Positions 48,201 to 59,202 of a stretch of 64,000 nt of DNA are shown here, piece after piece; the stretch's first letter is position 1; every line of letters begins with the position of its first letter. The DNA comes from Hevea brasiliensis (taxonomy: Eukaryota; Streptophyta; Magnoliopsida; Malpighiales; Euphorbiaceae): positions 40,449,593 through 40,513,592 of the forward strand of contig NC_079496.1 of NCBI RefSeq assembly GCF_030052815.1. Reading direction: 5' to 3'. A program made the position numbers and the translations under genes. The notes below the pieces were generated by a model. That model did no database searches. It saw only the letters and a list, made by a program, of their open reading frames with translations, and was not told where the DNA came from.

Positions 48201-49339
48201 TCTTCAATATCTCTTACCAAGTTCCAAATTCAAATGCACTAATTTCACACATACACATGAATTAGCTTGACTACTCATATAATACCTTTAATTTCTTTAA
48301 TTAACTTCAATCCCCATCATATATATGTGAAAACAATTCAAAGTTCTTTAATCACCATGGCTGCCAAAAATAGTACATAATAATAACCCATCAAAACCAC
48401 AAAATTTCTTCATCAATTCACTTATCTCAAGCTTCCTACAAACTTTACTTAAGAAGGAAAGGAATTTGAACACTTACCTATTGTTGGAGCTTGATCAAAC
48501 CTCAACTAATCTCCTTCAAATTACCATCAATCTCTTCCTTGTGATGTGGGGAGCAAAGTTAATAAAGCAAGCTTTGGGGTTTGAGTTGAAAATGGTGGAC
48601 TTTAGGAAGCTTTCAAAATTCGGCCATGGAGGAAGCTTAAGAAAAACAATTCGGCTAAGGGGTTGATGAAGGTTGAAGATGGGTCTTAGTGGATATACAC
48701 ATGTCCCAACCAGCTTTTATACCTCCACTAATTAATATTAAATTATTTTAATACTTAAACTTTCCAATATTCTAAATTACACCCCTTTATTTCATCCAAT
48801 TCCAATATTTTATTCCAATTTCATTTTTTTTTAATTTTCAAAATTTAATACTATTTATTTTTAATGGAAAATTAGATCAAAATTCAACTCTAGGGGTCAA
48901 ATGATCAAAATGCCCATATTCGGGTTATATTCTCGATTTTTCGGTAACACCGAGTTTTACCGTTTTCTCGATTTTTCACTTTTCTTTGTACTAATTATTT
49001 AATTTTTATTTGATATTTCTAATGATATTTATACTTCAATTGATGTCTCTTTAGGTCCTAAAAATATTTTCCAGGGTTCCCCACAGTCCAGGGCTAGTCA
49101 ACGGTCCACGCCGCAACTTCCCGTTGCGGTCACCCATCGCTAGGCTTCTCGGCTCGCTTAACTTGGTTACATTTCTTTGCTATTATTTTTCCTTTGTTTT
49201 TCTTGTATTTTCTTTTCTTGTATTTCATTATTTTATGTCTCCTCACTCATATTGAAGTGTAGTTCTAGGCATCCTAGCTGTCCGGACAACACCGGTCACC
49301 GGAGCTGTAGAACGCACTACCGAACTTAGGGGTGTTACA
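45216..49339 (-). repeat. E6 3' LTR (4124 bp)
   Basis: Plus-strand ends TGTCACACCC and GGTGTTACA. Nearly identical to 52276-56436, mainly differing by a tandem duplication present only in the other copy. Contains ~20-bp repeats of TATGTATCTCAAAAA type (46139-46205) and a 5S-like block. ORFs 45160-45357, 47841-48038 and 48466-48666 have twins in the other LTR only because the LTR is duplicated. Confidence 0.95.
49116..49164 (-). promoter_or_regulatory. 5S-like segment in E6 3' LTR
   Basis: The minus strand reads AAGTTAAGCGAGCCGAGAAG, a spacer, CTAGCGATGGGTGACCGCAA and GGGAAGT; both boxes well preserved. Confidence 0.75.
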
Positions 49340-49387
49340 ATTCTCCCCCCCTTAAATAAATTTCGTCTCGAAATTTTACCTGACATT

Positions 49388-50440
49388 AGTCTCTGAACAG
49401 CTGTGGGTGCTATCTCCTCATATCCTCTTCACGTTCCCAAGTAGTTTCCTGGCCTGAATGATGGTTCCACAGCACTTTAACCAGGTGTATATGTTTGTTC
49501 CTCAGCTGCTTCACCTCATAAGCCAGAATTTTTTATGGGTTCTTCCTCATATGAGAGGTCTGGATTTACTTCAATCTCTTCAACTGGTAGTACATGAGAT
49601 GGGTCTGATCTATACCTCCTTAACATGGATACATGGAAGACACTGTGTATCTTTGCTAGCTCTGGAGGTAATGCCAACCGATATGCTAAAGGACCCACTC
49701 TTTCCAGAACCTCATATGGTCCGATGAAACGAGGACTCAGTTTCCCCTTTCTGCCAAATCTCATAATCCTCTTCCAAGGAGAACTTTGAGGAGTACCTTA
49801 TCACCTACTGCATTTCAATATCTTTTCTTCAGATCAACATAGGACTTCTGACGGTCTGATGCAGCCTTGAGTCTATCTCTGATCAATCTGATCTTTTCCT
49901 CTATCTGTTAAACAATTTCTAGCCCAATCATCCTCCTTTCACCTACTTCGTCCTAACATAGGGGAGTTCTGCACTTTTTGCCATACAAAGCTTCATATGG
50001 AGGCATCCCAATGCTTGATTGGTAGCTGTTGTTATAAGCAAACTCAATCAAAGGCAAGTGTGTATCCCAACTACCTTCAAATTCAATCACACAAGCCCGT
50101 AGCATATCCTCCAGTATCTGAATAACCCTCTCGGGTGGCCATGCATGCGTGGTGGAATGCCGTGCTAAAGTTCAATCTAGTTCTTAGGGCTCTCTGAAGA
50201 CTACCCCAGAATCTAGAAGTGAACCTAGGATCTCTGTCAGACACAATTGATACTGGCACTCCATGCAATTTTACAATCTCATATATGTACGATCTGGCCA
50301 ATCTTTCCAGGCTATAGTCCATCCGAACTAGCAAAAAGTGAGCAGACTTGGTTAGTCTATCAACTATAACCTATACTGCATCATGACTATTCTGTGTCCT
50401 CAGAAATCTCATCACAAAATCCATAGTTATCCGTTCTCTT
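49388..50440 (-). pseudogene. pol: E6 integrase (fragment A) and chromodomain-like tail
   Basis: The minus strand begins near 50440 with RERITMDFV (first catalytic Asp), then [41 protein letters not shown] (second Asp) and a lesion where HPQTDGQSE is expected (near 50150). It continues with CRTPLC, RFGRKGKLSPRFIGPYEV, RVGPLAYRLALPPELAKIH and VSMLRRYRSDPSHVL. A frameshift near 49530 precedes the tail VKVLWNHHSGQE. It closely resembles E5 59560-60581, including the same lesion at QTDG. Non-functional. Confidence 0.8.
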
Positions 50441-50454
50441 ACTATGTTTCATAG

Positions 50455-50705
50455 GGTGCTATTTGTATGCTAACTCGACACTTATTATTATATACAAATT
50501 CTGCTAGTGGGATGTATTTATCCCATCTCCTCTCGGATTCAATGACACAAGTTCTCGATATATTCTTGAGGGCTTATCACCTTTTACAAGTTATTTTTAT
50601 CATTTCATTTCATTATTTATAGGAACTCAATGAGTTTCCGAATTTACCTGAATTACTTGTTTCAACTGTCCATCCGTTTGAGGATGATAAGTCGTACTGA
50701 TATCT
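50455..50705 (-). pseudogene. pol: E6 integrase fragment B with intron-like insert
   Basis: The minus strand reads TYHPQTDGQLKQVIQ (~50690-50648), a 75-nt insert (50573-50647), then LKNISRTCVIESERRWDKYI, PLAEFVYNN and IQIAPYET to ~50455. This covers the same part of the integrase core as part of fragment A but is clearly more divergent, so E6 carries pieces of two integrases. No duplication of the flanks is visible. Confidence 0.7.
50573..50647 (-). other. 75-nt intron-like insert in E6 integrase fragment B
   Basis: The minus strand starts CAG|GTAAATTCGG and ends GGTGATAAG, in the same codon position as the E4 insert and of equal length. Both contain GAAATGATAA followed by A/T, AATAAC and A/T, TG. 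The 3' junction is one base out of frame, consistent with decay. Confidence 0.6.
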
Positions 50706-51420
50706 TTAAGCTTATAGCAATTATTGTGGTACAGGTAATTCACATTAATATAACTGAGTCACTGACTCTAGCTACCTTACAAGCGTAGTCGTTTGATAGG
50801 CTAGTTCTGAAGTCTTAAATTTCTGACTAAAATTTTCACATTTATTTCCAGTAATAGTACTCTATTCGGGTGCAACTGTATCAATTTATAGATTACCTAC
50901 AAATATTCTTAATTTATTGTACCACGAAGAAGCACGTAGCTCTACACAATAATCCCGTGTCGGTACTGTAATCTGCAGCTTACAATACAAACATCGAGAA
51001 CATTATATAGTGGGCTAGGTTTTCTAACATCTTATCTTTCTCGAATCCACTAATATCCTAAATCGATTCTGATTACAATATCCATTAATAATTACTAACA
51101 GTAACATCTTTGCCCTCATCTAGAGCAATTCTATTACTGTAACTTACTTTTAGGTCCTCTTGCCTTACATTAAGTAGGCTTGCCAATTAGCTTTATAATT
51201 TATGGTATGTTAGAAAATACTTTTAGCTAACAATTCTTCCAAAATTAATGTCAATCATACTTGTTATTATAATTATTATCCTAAAGGACCAGTCACTAAT
51301 ACATCAAAATTCATTCCCATGTAAAGGAATATCAACAGAACATATAGTTCTGACACTAACACACAACTAAGTAGTGCTGGGATCAAATAATAACTAATTG
51401 TTTCTTTCAAAAATTAAGAA
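50706..51420 (-). other. E6 non-coding module (shared with E3) and protease remnant
   Basis: About 50890-51160 matches E3 27030-27320, e.g. minus-strand AAAAGTAAGTTACAGTAATA and GGATATTGTAATCAGAAT. At about 51395-51300 the minus strand reads LFDPSTT, LCVSVRTICSVD and HGNEF, a decayed copy of the protease start [11 protein letters not shown]. No other domain is readable. Confidence 0.55.
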
Positions 51421-52089
51421 CTTACCAGCAGCTACATCTGAAGTTTCTGTTCTTTCTCCTTGGTGCATAGTGGACGCTCTGACTGGTGCGCTACTATATT
51501 CGGGTTGATTCACTGTGTTATAGTGGTGAGGAGTACCGACTCTATTTCTATCTTGACTATGACTGACGGTCTATGAAATCCGGAGAGTAGATTGAGGTGG
51601 TTTAGTACAATCTTTAGCAAAGTGTCCAAGTTTTCCACAATTGTAGCAGGCTCCAGAGGCCTTACGACAAATACCTCCATGATATCTTCCACAAGTTTCA
51701 CATTGGCGGGAAGGGTAGGAACTTCTAGTTGTTCGACAACTAGACCTTGGTGGTCTCTGTCTTAATGATCCACCTCTATCGTATCCCTGAGCTCGGGGTT
51801 CCTCAAATTCTTTTCTCTTTCTCAAATTACTGTTCGAGCTCTGACCCATAGGTTTCTCTCTCTTTTCTATTTCACACTGCCCTTGTGGGGGTTGGGTCTG
51901 TACTTGGGCTTGGGCTGACAGATTATCAGTCATTTGTTGGAAGAAAGTGGCCATTTGCTGGGCCATTTGTGCAGTAATTTGTACCGGTAAAACTGGTACA
52001 GTCAGGCCTTCGACACTTTGTGGAGCTGGGGCCTCAGCTTGTTCTTTTGCCATCACAGACTATTCTATTGTCTCATTCTTCTCTTCCAT
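51421..52089 (-). pseudogene. gag: E6 gag remnant
   Basis: Minus-strand ATG at 52089 (MEEKNETIE then a TAG); the open stretch 52056-51571 starts MAKEQAEAPAPQSVEGL. MAQQMATFFQQMTDNLSAQ joins directly to QGQCEIEKREKPMGQSS, i.e. the capsid core is deleted exactly as in E3. A basic linker, CETCGRYHGGIC and an intact CCHC knuckle CYNCGKLGHFAKDC follow (about 51660-51615). A stop at 51571 precedes sequence leading to the protease start. A gag lacking capsid could bind RNA but not form a particle. Confidence 0.75.
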
Positions 52090-52113
52090 ATCATTTCACA
52101 AGATTTTCTATTC

Positions 52114-55100
52114 CTGTACAACCAACATAAGGAGATTTCTCTCCATTAGTTCACATTTATGATGTAAATGTACCATATGTATCAAACATTTGAGCAGTTG
52201 TAGTTACCGACAAAAAGATTTCAAATTCACAGTTCAAAATTCACTTTAAAACCATTGCTTTGATACCACTAAACATGTCACACCCTACCCCTCTGTAAGG
52301 CATAACATGATCCCGTAGTATACCTAATGAATTACCAACTCTGTCTACTGATAACCCATTAAATACACTACAAGGGATTTTAAAAACTTTTCTTACTTCT
52401 TTTATAGTGGTGAGCACTGTTTACAGGTGTTAAAAATCTTTTTGAATTGAAGTGATAGAACTAACACATTTAAATTATTTGGAATTTCTGTAAAAATTTT
52501 GGCAGAGTGCCCTCTGTATTTTGGATAAAACAGTTCTTCAGAAAACCTGTAAAAAGCACTTCAATATGTATTTGCAAATCTCAACTCCAACATATTTCTC
52601 AACACAACATTTTTCTCAACTCAAATCCGCAGTGATTTTTCAAAGACTGAGATACAAGAAATATAATACAAAACTATTCAAGTAAATGAAATCTCAAATT
52701 TACATTTACAATAATTTACATTTAATTACATACCAAAATATTTTACAAGAGTTTCTATACAACTGCTCAAATAATTTACATACATATTATTACATGCATA
52801 CATCAAAACCTATGTACATGGGTATACCTATGATATACCTGGGGCTGATCTGAATATGTATCTTCAAAGAAATTTACTCACTGCTCTACGCTCTTCTTAC
52901 CTGCGACAGCATACAAAGCTATCGCTGAGTGGTGAACTCAGTGGTGCACAACTATAATTTAAAACATAGTACAATATACATTGACAAAACTTACAGTAAA
53001 TAATTTGGAAATCTGAATGCTCATCAAATTCCAAAACTCAAAATATTCATTGCCAATAATGTAAATCATTTGTATAAATGACTTTGATCACAAAATTTAA
53101 TTTATCAAATCATGACTAACCATTTAAGTAATTCCAACAAAATCAATTATACATAAACCATAATTGAAATCACAATTCCTTAACATTCAAAAGCCATTAT
53201 GTATCTCAAAAATCATTATGTATCTCAAAAACCATGTTGTATCTCAAAAATCAATCTTTATCTCACTAACTATGCAAGACTAATCCGAAAGGGCCATATT
53301 CGATGTGATTCTAACTCCCTATGGTTGGGGAGGTCGAATCAGATTCTAACTCCCTATGGTCGGGGAGGTCGAATCATCGTGCATAGTACCATCACAATAA
53401 TGAATCTTCCGCAAGGGCCATAACGATAAATTAAACTTAGATCTAACCTCAAATCAGAGGAAAATCTAAGCCTGTGCACGTACCATGGTAATCAAAACAC
53501 AACTAACTCCATTGTCTTCTCAACAAATGAGAGAGATGGGTAATAACCTAGTCAAGCATCTATAGTGAGATATAAAACAATATCACAATCCTTTTAGTGA
53601 GCATAAATCACAATACAATTCGATTCAAAGTCAATTTCAATATCCAATAAAGTTTTATGCTCATCACAATTCAAATCCTACAATTGCATTTTTCCATGAA
53701 AATTACCATCACAATTCAAAACATGTTCTATCACAATTTTTCAAAACATAATTTATTCAATCCATAACAATGCTTAATACTTGTGACAATGCTTAATACT
53801 TGTGGAAATACCATTTCACAAAGCTAAATTCATACATACTATAACAATTTTCAATAATCATTGAATTAAATTCAATGTTTGTTAAACATAATACATAAGA
53901 AAAGTATGTCATTTAGTCAAATGAAATATTCAAACAAAATCAGTTAAAAACTAGTTGTGCACAAACACAACTTAAAACAATAACATACAATTAATCATAT
54001 GAAATATTATTCAGAGCAAAATCAGTTGAAAACTAGTTGTGCACAAGCCTCTGATGACTGTCTCCTGGTCGGGACTCAGTGTTTCCTTCCCTTTTCCTGA
54101 GTCTTTAGTAACTGAGAAACACAATTTGAAGTGTTTCAGTGCTAAATTAAATTGTCTCTAATGATAATGTTCGATAAGTAATTCACTGAATTCAATTATT
54201 CACTGAAAACCTTTATTTGCTTAATCACCTAATATATCGACCCTCGATGCGTTCTAGGTAAATTAGGTTTTAACGTTATTAATATGTCCTATTCGATAGT
54301 ATTTTAGGGTTGGTACGTTTTACCAAACTCGTTTCCTTGTTTAGTGCATTTTAATGCAACTTGCTGGATTCCGGGATACTAGTTTGACCTAGTCGGACGA
54401 CCTAGTTCCCTCGGTTTTCGGGTTTTGGTCAAAACTACAAACTTGTAGATCTATGTCTTATTGCATGCGGGGCAAAATTTCAGGTTATTCTGAGTTAAGT
54501 AGACCAAGTTATGGTCATTTTACTATTGCTGGTCAAATGGCATCAAATTAGGTCAATTTTAGGTCAATTTGGTCAACTCTGGTTCGGCCAGTTTTTGGAC
54601 CCGAACTTGTGCAAGCTTTTTGACTTGCTTCTGGTCATTTCTGGGCTTTGTTGTCTTCATAAGACTTGTAGGTATGGGTCTTAACTATTCATGGTTAAAA
54701 TTTCAGGTCAATTGGACCTATTTTGAGTGAGTTATGGCCTAAATATTAACTGCTGCCCAATTGGTCAGTTTTCAGGTTTCAATTGCACTTAATCCGAATT
54801 GGTCATTTTTTTATGTCACCTTGCAAGCAGAATTTTGGTATGCTTTCTCAATGAAAGTTGGCACATTTTGTGCCTAGTTTCACCTCCAATTGGTCTCATA
54901 CCAATTGAGGTTACACATTTAAAGTTATAGGCTAAAATGCATACTGCCCTCTATATGCCTTTCAAACCCCAATTCAAACACACATTTAACTTGCTCTACT
55001 TTAAATCCCCATACCTAATTCTGATTTTATACCATTCCATATTCATTTATCACTTCTTACTATGGTCAATTTGGACAGAATACAAATATTCTCAATACAT

Positions 55101-55573
55101 CAAATACAACCCTAAACCACAAAGTCCAAATTTAGCAATATATGCACATAAATACACCTAATCATTACATATAATTTCAACTACTAATTTACATACACAT
55201 TCATCAATCCTTGGTACCATAATTCATCCAATAATTTCATCAAATTAAGTACTCTTCATTGAACTTCAAGGCTGCCAAAGATTTCCATTAGCTACGGTCT
55301 TCAATATCTCTTACCAAGTTCCAATTCAAATGCACTAATTTCACACATACACATGAATTAGCTTGACTACTCATATAATACCTTTAATTTCTTTAATTAA
55401 CTTCAATCCCCATCATATATATGTGAAAACAATTCAAAGTTCTTTAATCACCATGGCTGCCAAAAATAGTACATAATAATAACCCATCAAAACCACAAAA
55501 TTTCTTCATCAATTCACTTATCTCAAGCTTCCTACAAACTTTACTTAAGAAGGAAAGGAATTTGAACACTTAC
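52114..55573 (-). other. Candidate leader intron of E6
   Basis: Minus-strand donor-like ATAG|GTAAGTGTTC (55573) in the 5' LTR and acceptor-like CCTTATGTTGGTTGTACAG (end 52114), 24 bases before the gag ATG. Would remove ~3.46 kb including the primer site. E3 has the equivalent acceptor (TTATTTGTTCAG) before its gag. Confidence 0.4.
52256..52267 (-). other. E6 primer-binding site (one mismatch)
   Basis: The minus strand reads TGGTATCAAAGC, eight bases from the 5' LTR end at 52276. Confidence 0.75.
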
Positions 55574-56436
55574 CTATTGTTGGAGCTTGATCAAACCTCA
55601 ACTAATCTCCTTCAAATTACCATCAATCTCTTCCTTGTGATGTGGGGAGCAAAGTTAATAAAGCAAGCTTTGGGGTTTGAGTTGAAAATGGTGGACTTTA
55701 GGAAGCTTTCAAAATTCGGCCATGGAGGAAGCTTAAGAAAAACAATTCGGCTAAGGGGTTGATGAAGGTTGAAGATGGGTCTTAGTGGATATACACATGT
55801 CCCAAACAGCTTTTATACCTCCACTAATTAATATTAAATTATTTTAATACTTAAACTTTCCAATATTCTAAATTACACCCCTTTATTTCATCCAATTCCA
55901 ATATTTTATTCCAATTTCATTTTTTTTTTAATTTTCAAAATTTAATACTATTTATTTTTAATGGAAAATTAGATCAAAATTCAACTCTAGGGGTCAAATG
56001 ATCAAAATGCCCATATTCGGGTTATATTCTCGATTTTTCGGTAACACCGAGTTTTACCGTTTTCTCGATTTTTCACTTTTCTTTGTACTAATTATTTAAT
56101 TTTTATTTGATATTTCTAATGATATTTATACTTCAATTGATGTCTCTTTAGGTCCTAAAAATATTTTCCAGGGTTCCCCACAGTCCAGGGCTAGTCAACG
56201 GTCCACGCCGCAACTTCCCGTTGCGGTCACCCATCGCTAGGCTTCTCGGCTCGCTTAACTTGGTTACATTTCTTTGCTATTATTTTTCCTTTGTTTTTCT
56301 TGTATTTTCTTTTCTTGTAATTCATTATTTTATGTCTCCTCACTCATATTGAAGTGTAGTTCTAGGCATCCTAGCTGTCCGAACAACACTGGTCACCGGA
56401 GTAGTAGAACGCACTACCGAACTTAGGGGTGTTACA
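52276..56436 (-). repeat. E6 5' LTR (4161 bp)
   Basis: Same ends as the 3' LTR. It is 37 bp longer, explained by a tandem duplication of GATTCTAACTCCCTATGG... at about 53308-53381. ORFs 53199-53423, 54937-55161 and 55562-55762 are LTR shadows. Confidence 0.95.
56213..56261 (-). promoter_or_regulatory. 5S-like segment in E6 5' LTR
   Basis: Identical by eye to the copy at 49116-49164. Confidence 0.75.
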
Positions 56437-56441
56437 GCTTA

Positions 56442-57141
56442 TGTAGACCAGAAGCTACAAGAGTTCCTAAGTCTGAAACAGGGGAGCAGATCAGTGGCTG
56501 AGTATGAAAGAGAATTTTCCCACCTGAGCCATTATGTAGTAAGTTTACTTGCTACCAGCAGGGAGAGATGCAAGAGGTTTGAAACTGGCTTGAAGCCCAG
56601 TATCAGATTACAAGTAGTTGTGTTCAAACACACTAACTTCTCTGAACTTGTTTCTCAAGCACTAGAGTTGGAAAGAATTGAGTTTGAAGTTGCTCCTGAG
56701 AAAAAGAAATCAGAGAAGACAGAGAAAAAGGGAAAATCTGTAGAACAGAGTTCTAGTGGTCCTACTGGAAAGAGGAAGAACTATGGGGGACATGGCAGAA
56801 GTGGCAAGAAGTCTGGTAGGGGAAGATATTCAGGACAGAAGCCTCCCCTATCTGGTCAGCAGAGTACTAGAGGTTCCTACCCTCCCCGCCAATGTGAAAC
56901 TTGTGGAAGAAATCATGGTAGGATATGCTACAAGGCTATTGGAGCCTGTTATAACTGTGGAGGCACAGGACACTTTGCCAAGGACTGCACCAGTAATCGA
57001 AGAGTTGGACCACCTCCTACTACTGCAGAGGGGTCAGTTCAGAACCCTGTCACCAGAAGTTCTCAACCACCCAGCAGAGGTAGAGGCAGGGGTAGAGGTA
57101 GCCCAGCAGGCAGCCAAGGCACAGTGAAACATTCAGAGTAA
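56442..57141 (+). pseudogene. gag: E5 gag, 3' part (after E6)
   Basis: Resumes the frame interrupted at 45215: VDQKLQEFLSLKQGSRSVAE, YEREFSHLSHYV, CKRFETGLKPSIRLQVV, then a Lys/Ser-rich linker, CETCGRNHGRIC and the CCHC knuckle CYNCGGTGHFAKDC (about 56948-56990). An RGRGRGRG stretch precedes the stop at 57139-57141. The frame continues into pol after this stop and a second TAG (57175). Confidence 0.85.
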
Positions 57142-59202
57142 GATAATGCTCCAGTCAGAATCTATGCAATGAGATAGAGGGAAGAGGCAGAGACATCTGA
57201 TGTTGTGGCTGGTACCTTCTCAACTTTTAATCAAGATGTGTTTGTGTTATTTGATCCGGGTTCTACCCATTCTTATGTGAGTACTAGCATCATTGATTGC
57301 ATTGCTGTTCCATGTACAAAAATGGACTTTGAGATGCTAGTAACAAGTCCACTAGGACAGGAAGTCAGGGTTAATAGAATGTATAGAGATTATCCTTTGG
57401 TGATCCAAGGACACACTTTTCTGTCTGATTTCATTGAAATGCCCTTCAGAGATTATGATATCATCTTGGGCATGGATTGGTTAGCTAGGCATCATGTCAT
57501 GATTGACTGTAGGCTGAAGACAATCACTTTTGGTCTCCCTCAGTACAGTGATGTGGTAATACATGGGGAGAGGCAGTTATTGCCATCAAACATCATTTTG
57601 GCTGCACTAGCCAAAAAAATGATCAGAAAGGGGTGTGAAGCATACTTGGCACATGTGGTAGACACCCAAGTGGGGAGTCCAGCATTGAAGGACATTCCTA
57701 TAGTATGTGACTTTCCAGATGTATTTCCTGATGAATTGCCAGGATTACCTCCGGAAAGAGAAGTGCAGTTTGAAATTAATGTTATGCCTGGTGTGGATCC
57801 AATCTCCATAACGCCATACATAATGGCACTAGCAGAGTTGAAGGAGTTGAAGATACAATTGCAAGAATTACTTGAAAAGGGCTTCATCTGCCCTAGTGTG
57901 TCACCTTGGGGAGCACCAGTATTGTTTGTTAAGAAGAAGGATGGTACTCTCCGCTTATGCATTGACTACCGGCAGTTGAATAAGGTGACAATAAAGAACT
58001 GATATCCATTGCCCCGCGTTGATGATCTGTTTGATCAGTTGAAGGGTGTAGCTGTATCCTCCAAAATTGATTTTCGATCTGGTTATTATCAGTTGAAGGT
58101 GCAAGAGCAGAATATTCCAAAAACTGCTTTCAGAACTCGGTATGGCCACTATGAGTTTCTAGTAATGCCATTCGGGTTAACAAATGCTCTAGCTGCTTTT
58201 ATGGATCTGATGAACACTATCTTCAGACCATATCTCGATCAATTTGTGGTGGTGTTTATTGATGAAATTTTGATATACTCGAGGAATGCAGAGGAGCATG
58301 ATAGACATATGCGGATTGTACTGCAGACTTTAAGAGAGAAACAGCTCTACGCCAAATTGTCAAAGTGTGAATTTTGGCTGAAAGAAATCTCCTTTTTGGG
58401 ACATGTTGTGTCAGCTGAAGGGATCAAGGTGGATTCCAGCAAGGTAGAAGCTATCCTTAATTGGAAGCCGCCCAGAAATATCACAGAAGTTTGCATTTTT
58501 TTGGGTTTAGCTGGATATTACCATCGGTTTGTGAAGGGGTTTTCTATGTTATCTTCTCCACTGACCAAACTGCTTCGGAAATATGTAAAATTTCAGTGGA
58601 CTGATAAATGCCAGTAAAGTTTTGATGAGTTGAAGAGGTGTTTGACTGAAGCTCCAGTCCTCACTTTACCTACTCTGGGTAAAGAATACACAGTTTATAG
58701 TGATGCTTCTCACAATGGGTTAGGCTATGCACTGATGCAAGATCGGAATGTCATTGCTTATGCATCACGCCAGCTGAAACCGCATGAGAGGAACTACCCA
58801 ACACATGATCTGGAGCTAGCAGCTATTGTTTTTGCTCTGAAGATCTGGAGACACTATTTGTATGGGGAGAAATGCTACATTTACATAGATCACAAGAGCT
58901 TGAAGTACTTAGGCACCCAGAAGGAATTGAATTTGAGGCAGAGGAGATGGTTAGAATTGATTAAAGATTATGATTGCTTAATAAACTATCAGCCAGGAAA
59001 AGCAAATGTGGTGGCTGACGCCTTAAGTCGCAAGACTATGGCAAGTCTCAGAGTTTCTCCTTTGTCCATGGTATATGAATTGAAAGCACAGCATGCCAGT
59101 TTAGAGATTGATGATGAGGGACAGACAGTAGTTGCATGGCATGTACAGCCAGTGTTGATTAATCAGATCAGAATGGCTGCTCAGAGTGATGAAAAATATT
59201 AG
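57142..59202 (+). pseudogene. pol: E5 protease, RT and RNase H
   Basis: Protease: [13 protein letters not shown] (~57246) and [32 protein letters not shown] (~57718), [28 protein letters not shown]. The active-site motif reads FIDE instead of FIDD (58255-58266), a change of a metal-binding Asp. RNase [11 protein letters not shown] (~58696), [30 protein letters not shown] (~59010). In-frame stops at 57175, 58000, 58615 and 59200, all in the same frame and all readable as CAG, CAA or CGA mutated by C-to-T. Confidence 0.88.

Larger units (their letters stand above)
45216..56436 (-). mobile_element. E6: recent non-autonomous gypsy element in E5 gag
   Basis: 11,221 bp, minus strand, perfect target duplication GCTTA (45211-45215 and 56437-56441). 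3' LTR 45216-49339, interior 49340-52275, 5' LTR 52276-56436. The LTRs look nearly identical, so it is the youngest large insertion here. The interior holds a short gag, a protease remnant, a non-coding module, an integrase fragment with an intron-like insert, and a second, decayed integrase plus chromodomain-like tail. RT and RNase H are missing, so it would need a helper element. Confidence 0.95.

Noticed and set aside
48466..48666. 66-codon frame with an identical twin at 55562-55762
   Set aside because: Identity reflects the young E6 LTR pair; the frame is antisense to the leader and has no motif.
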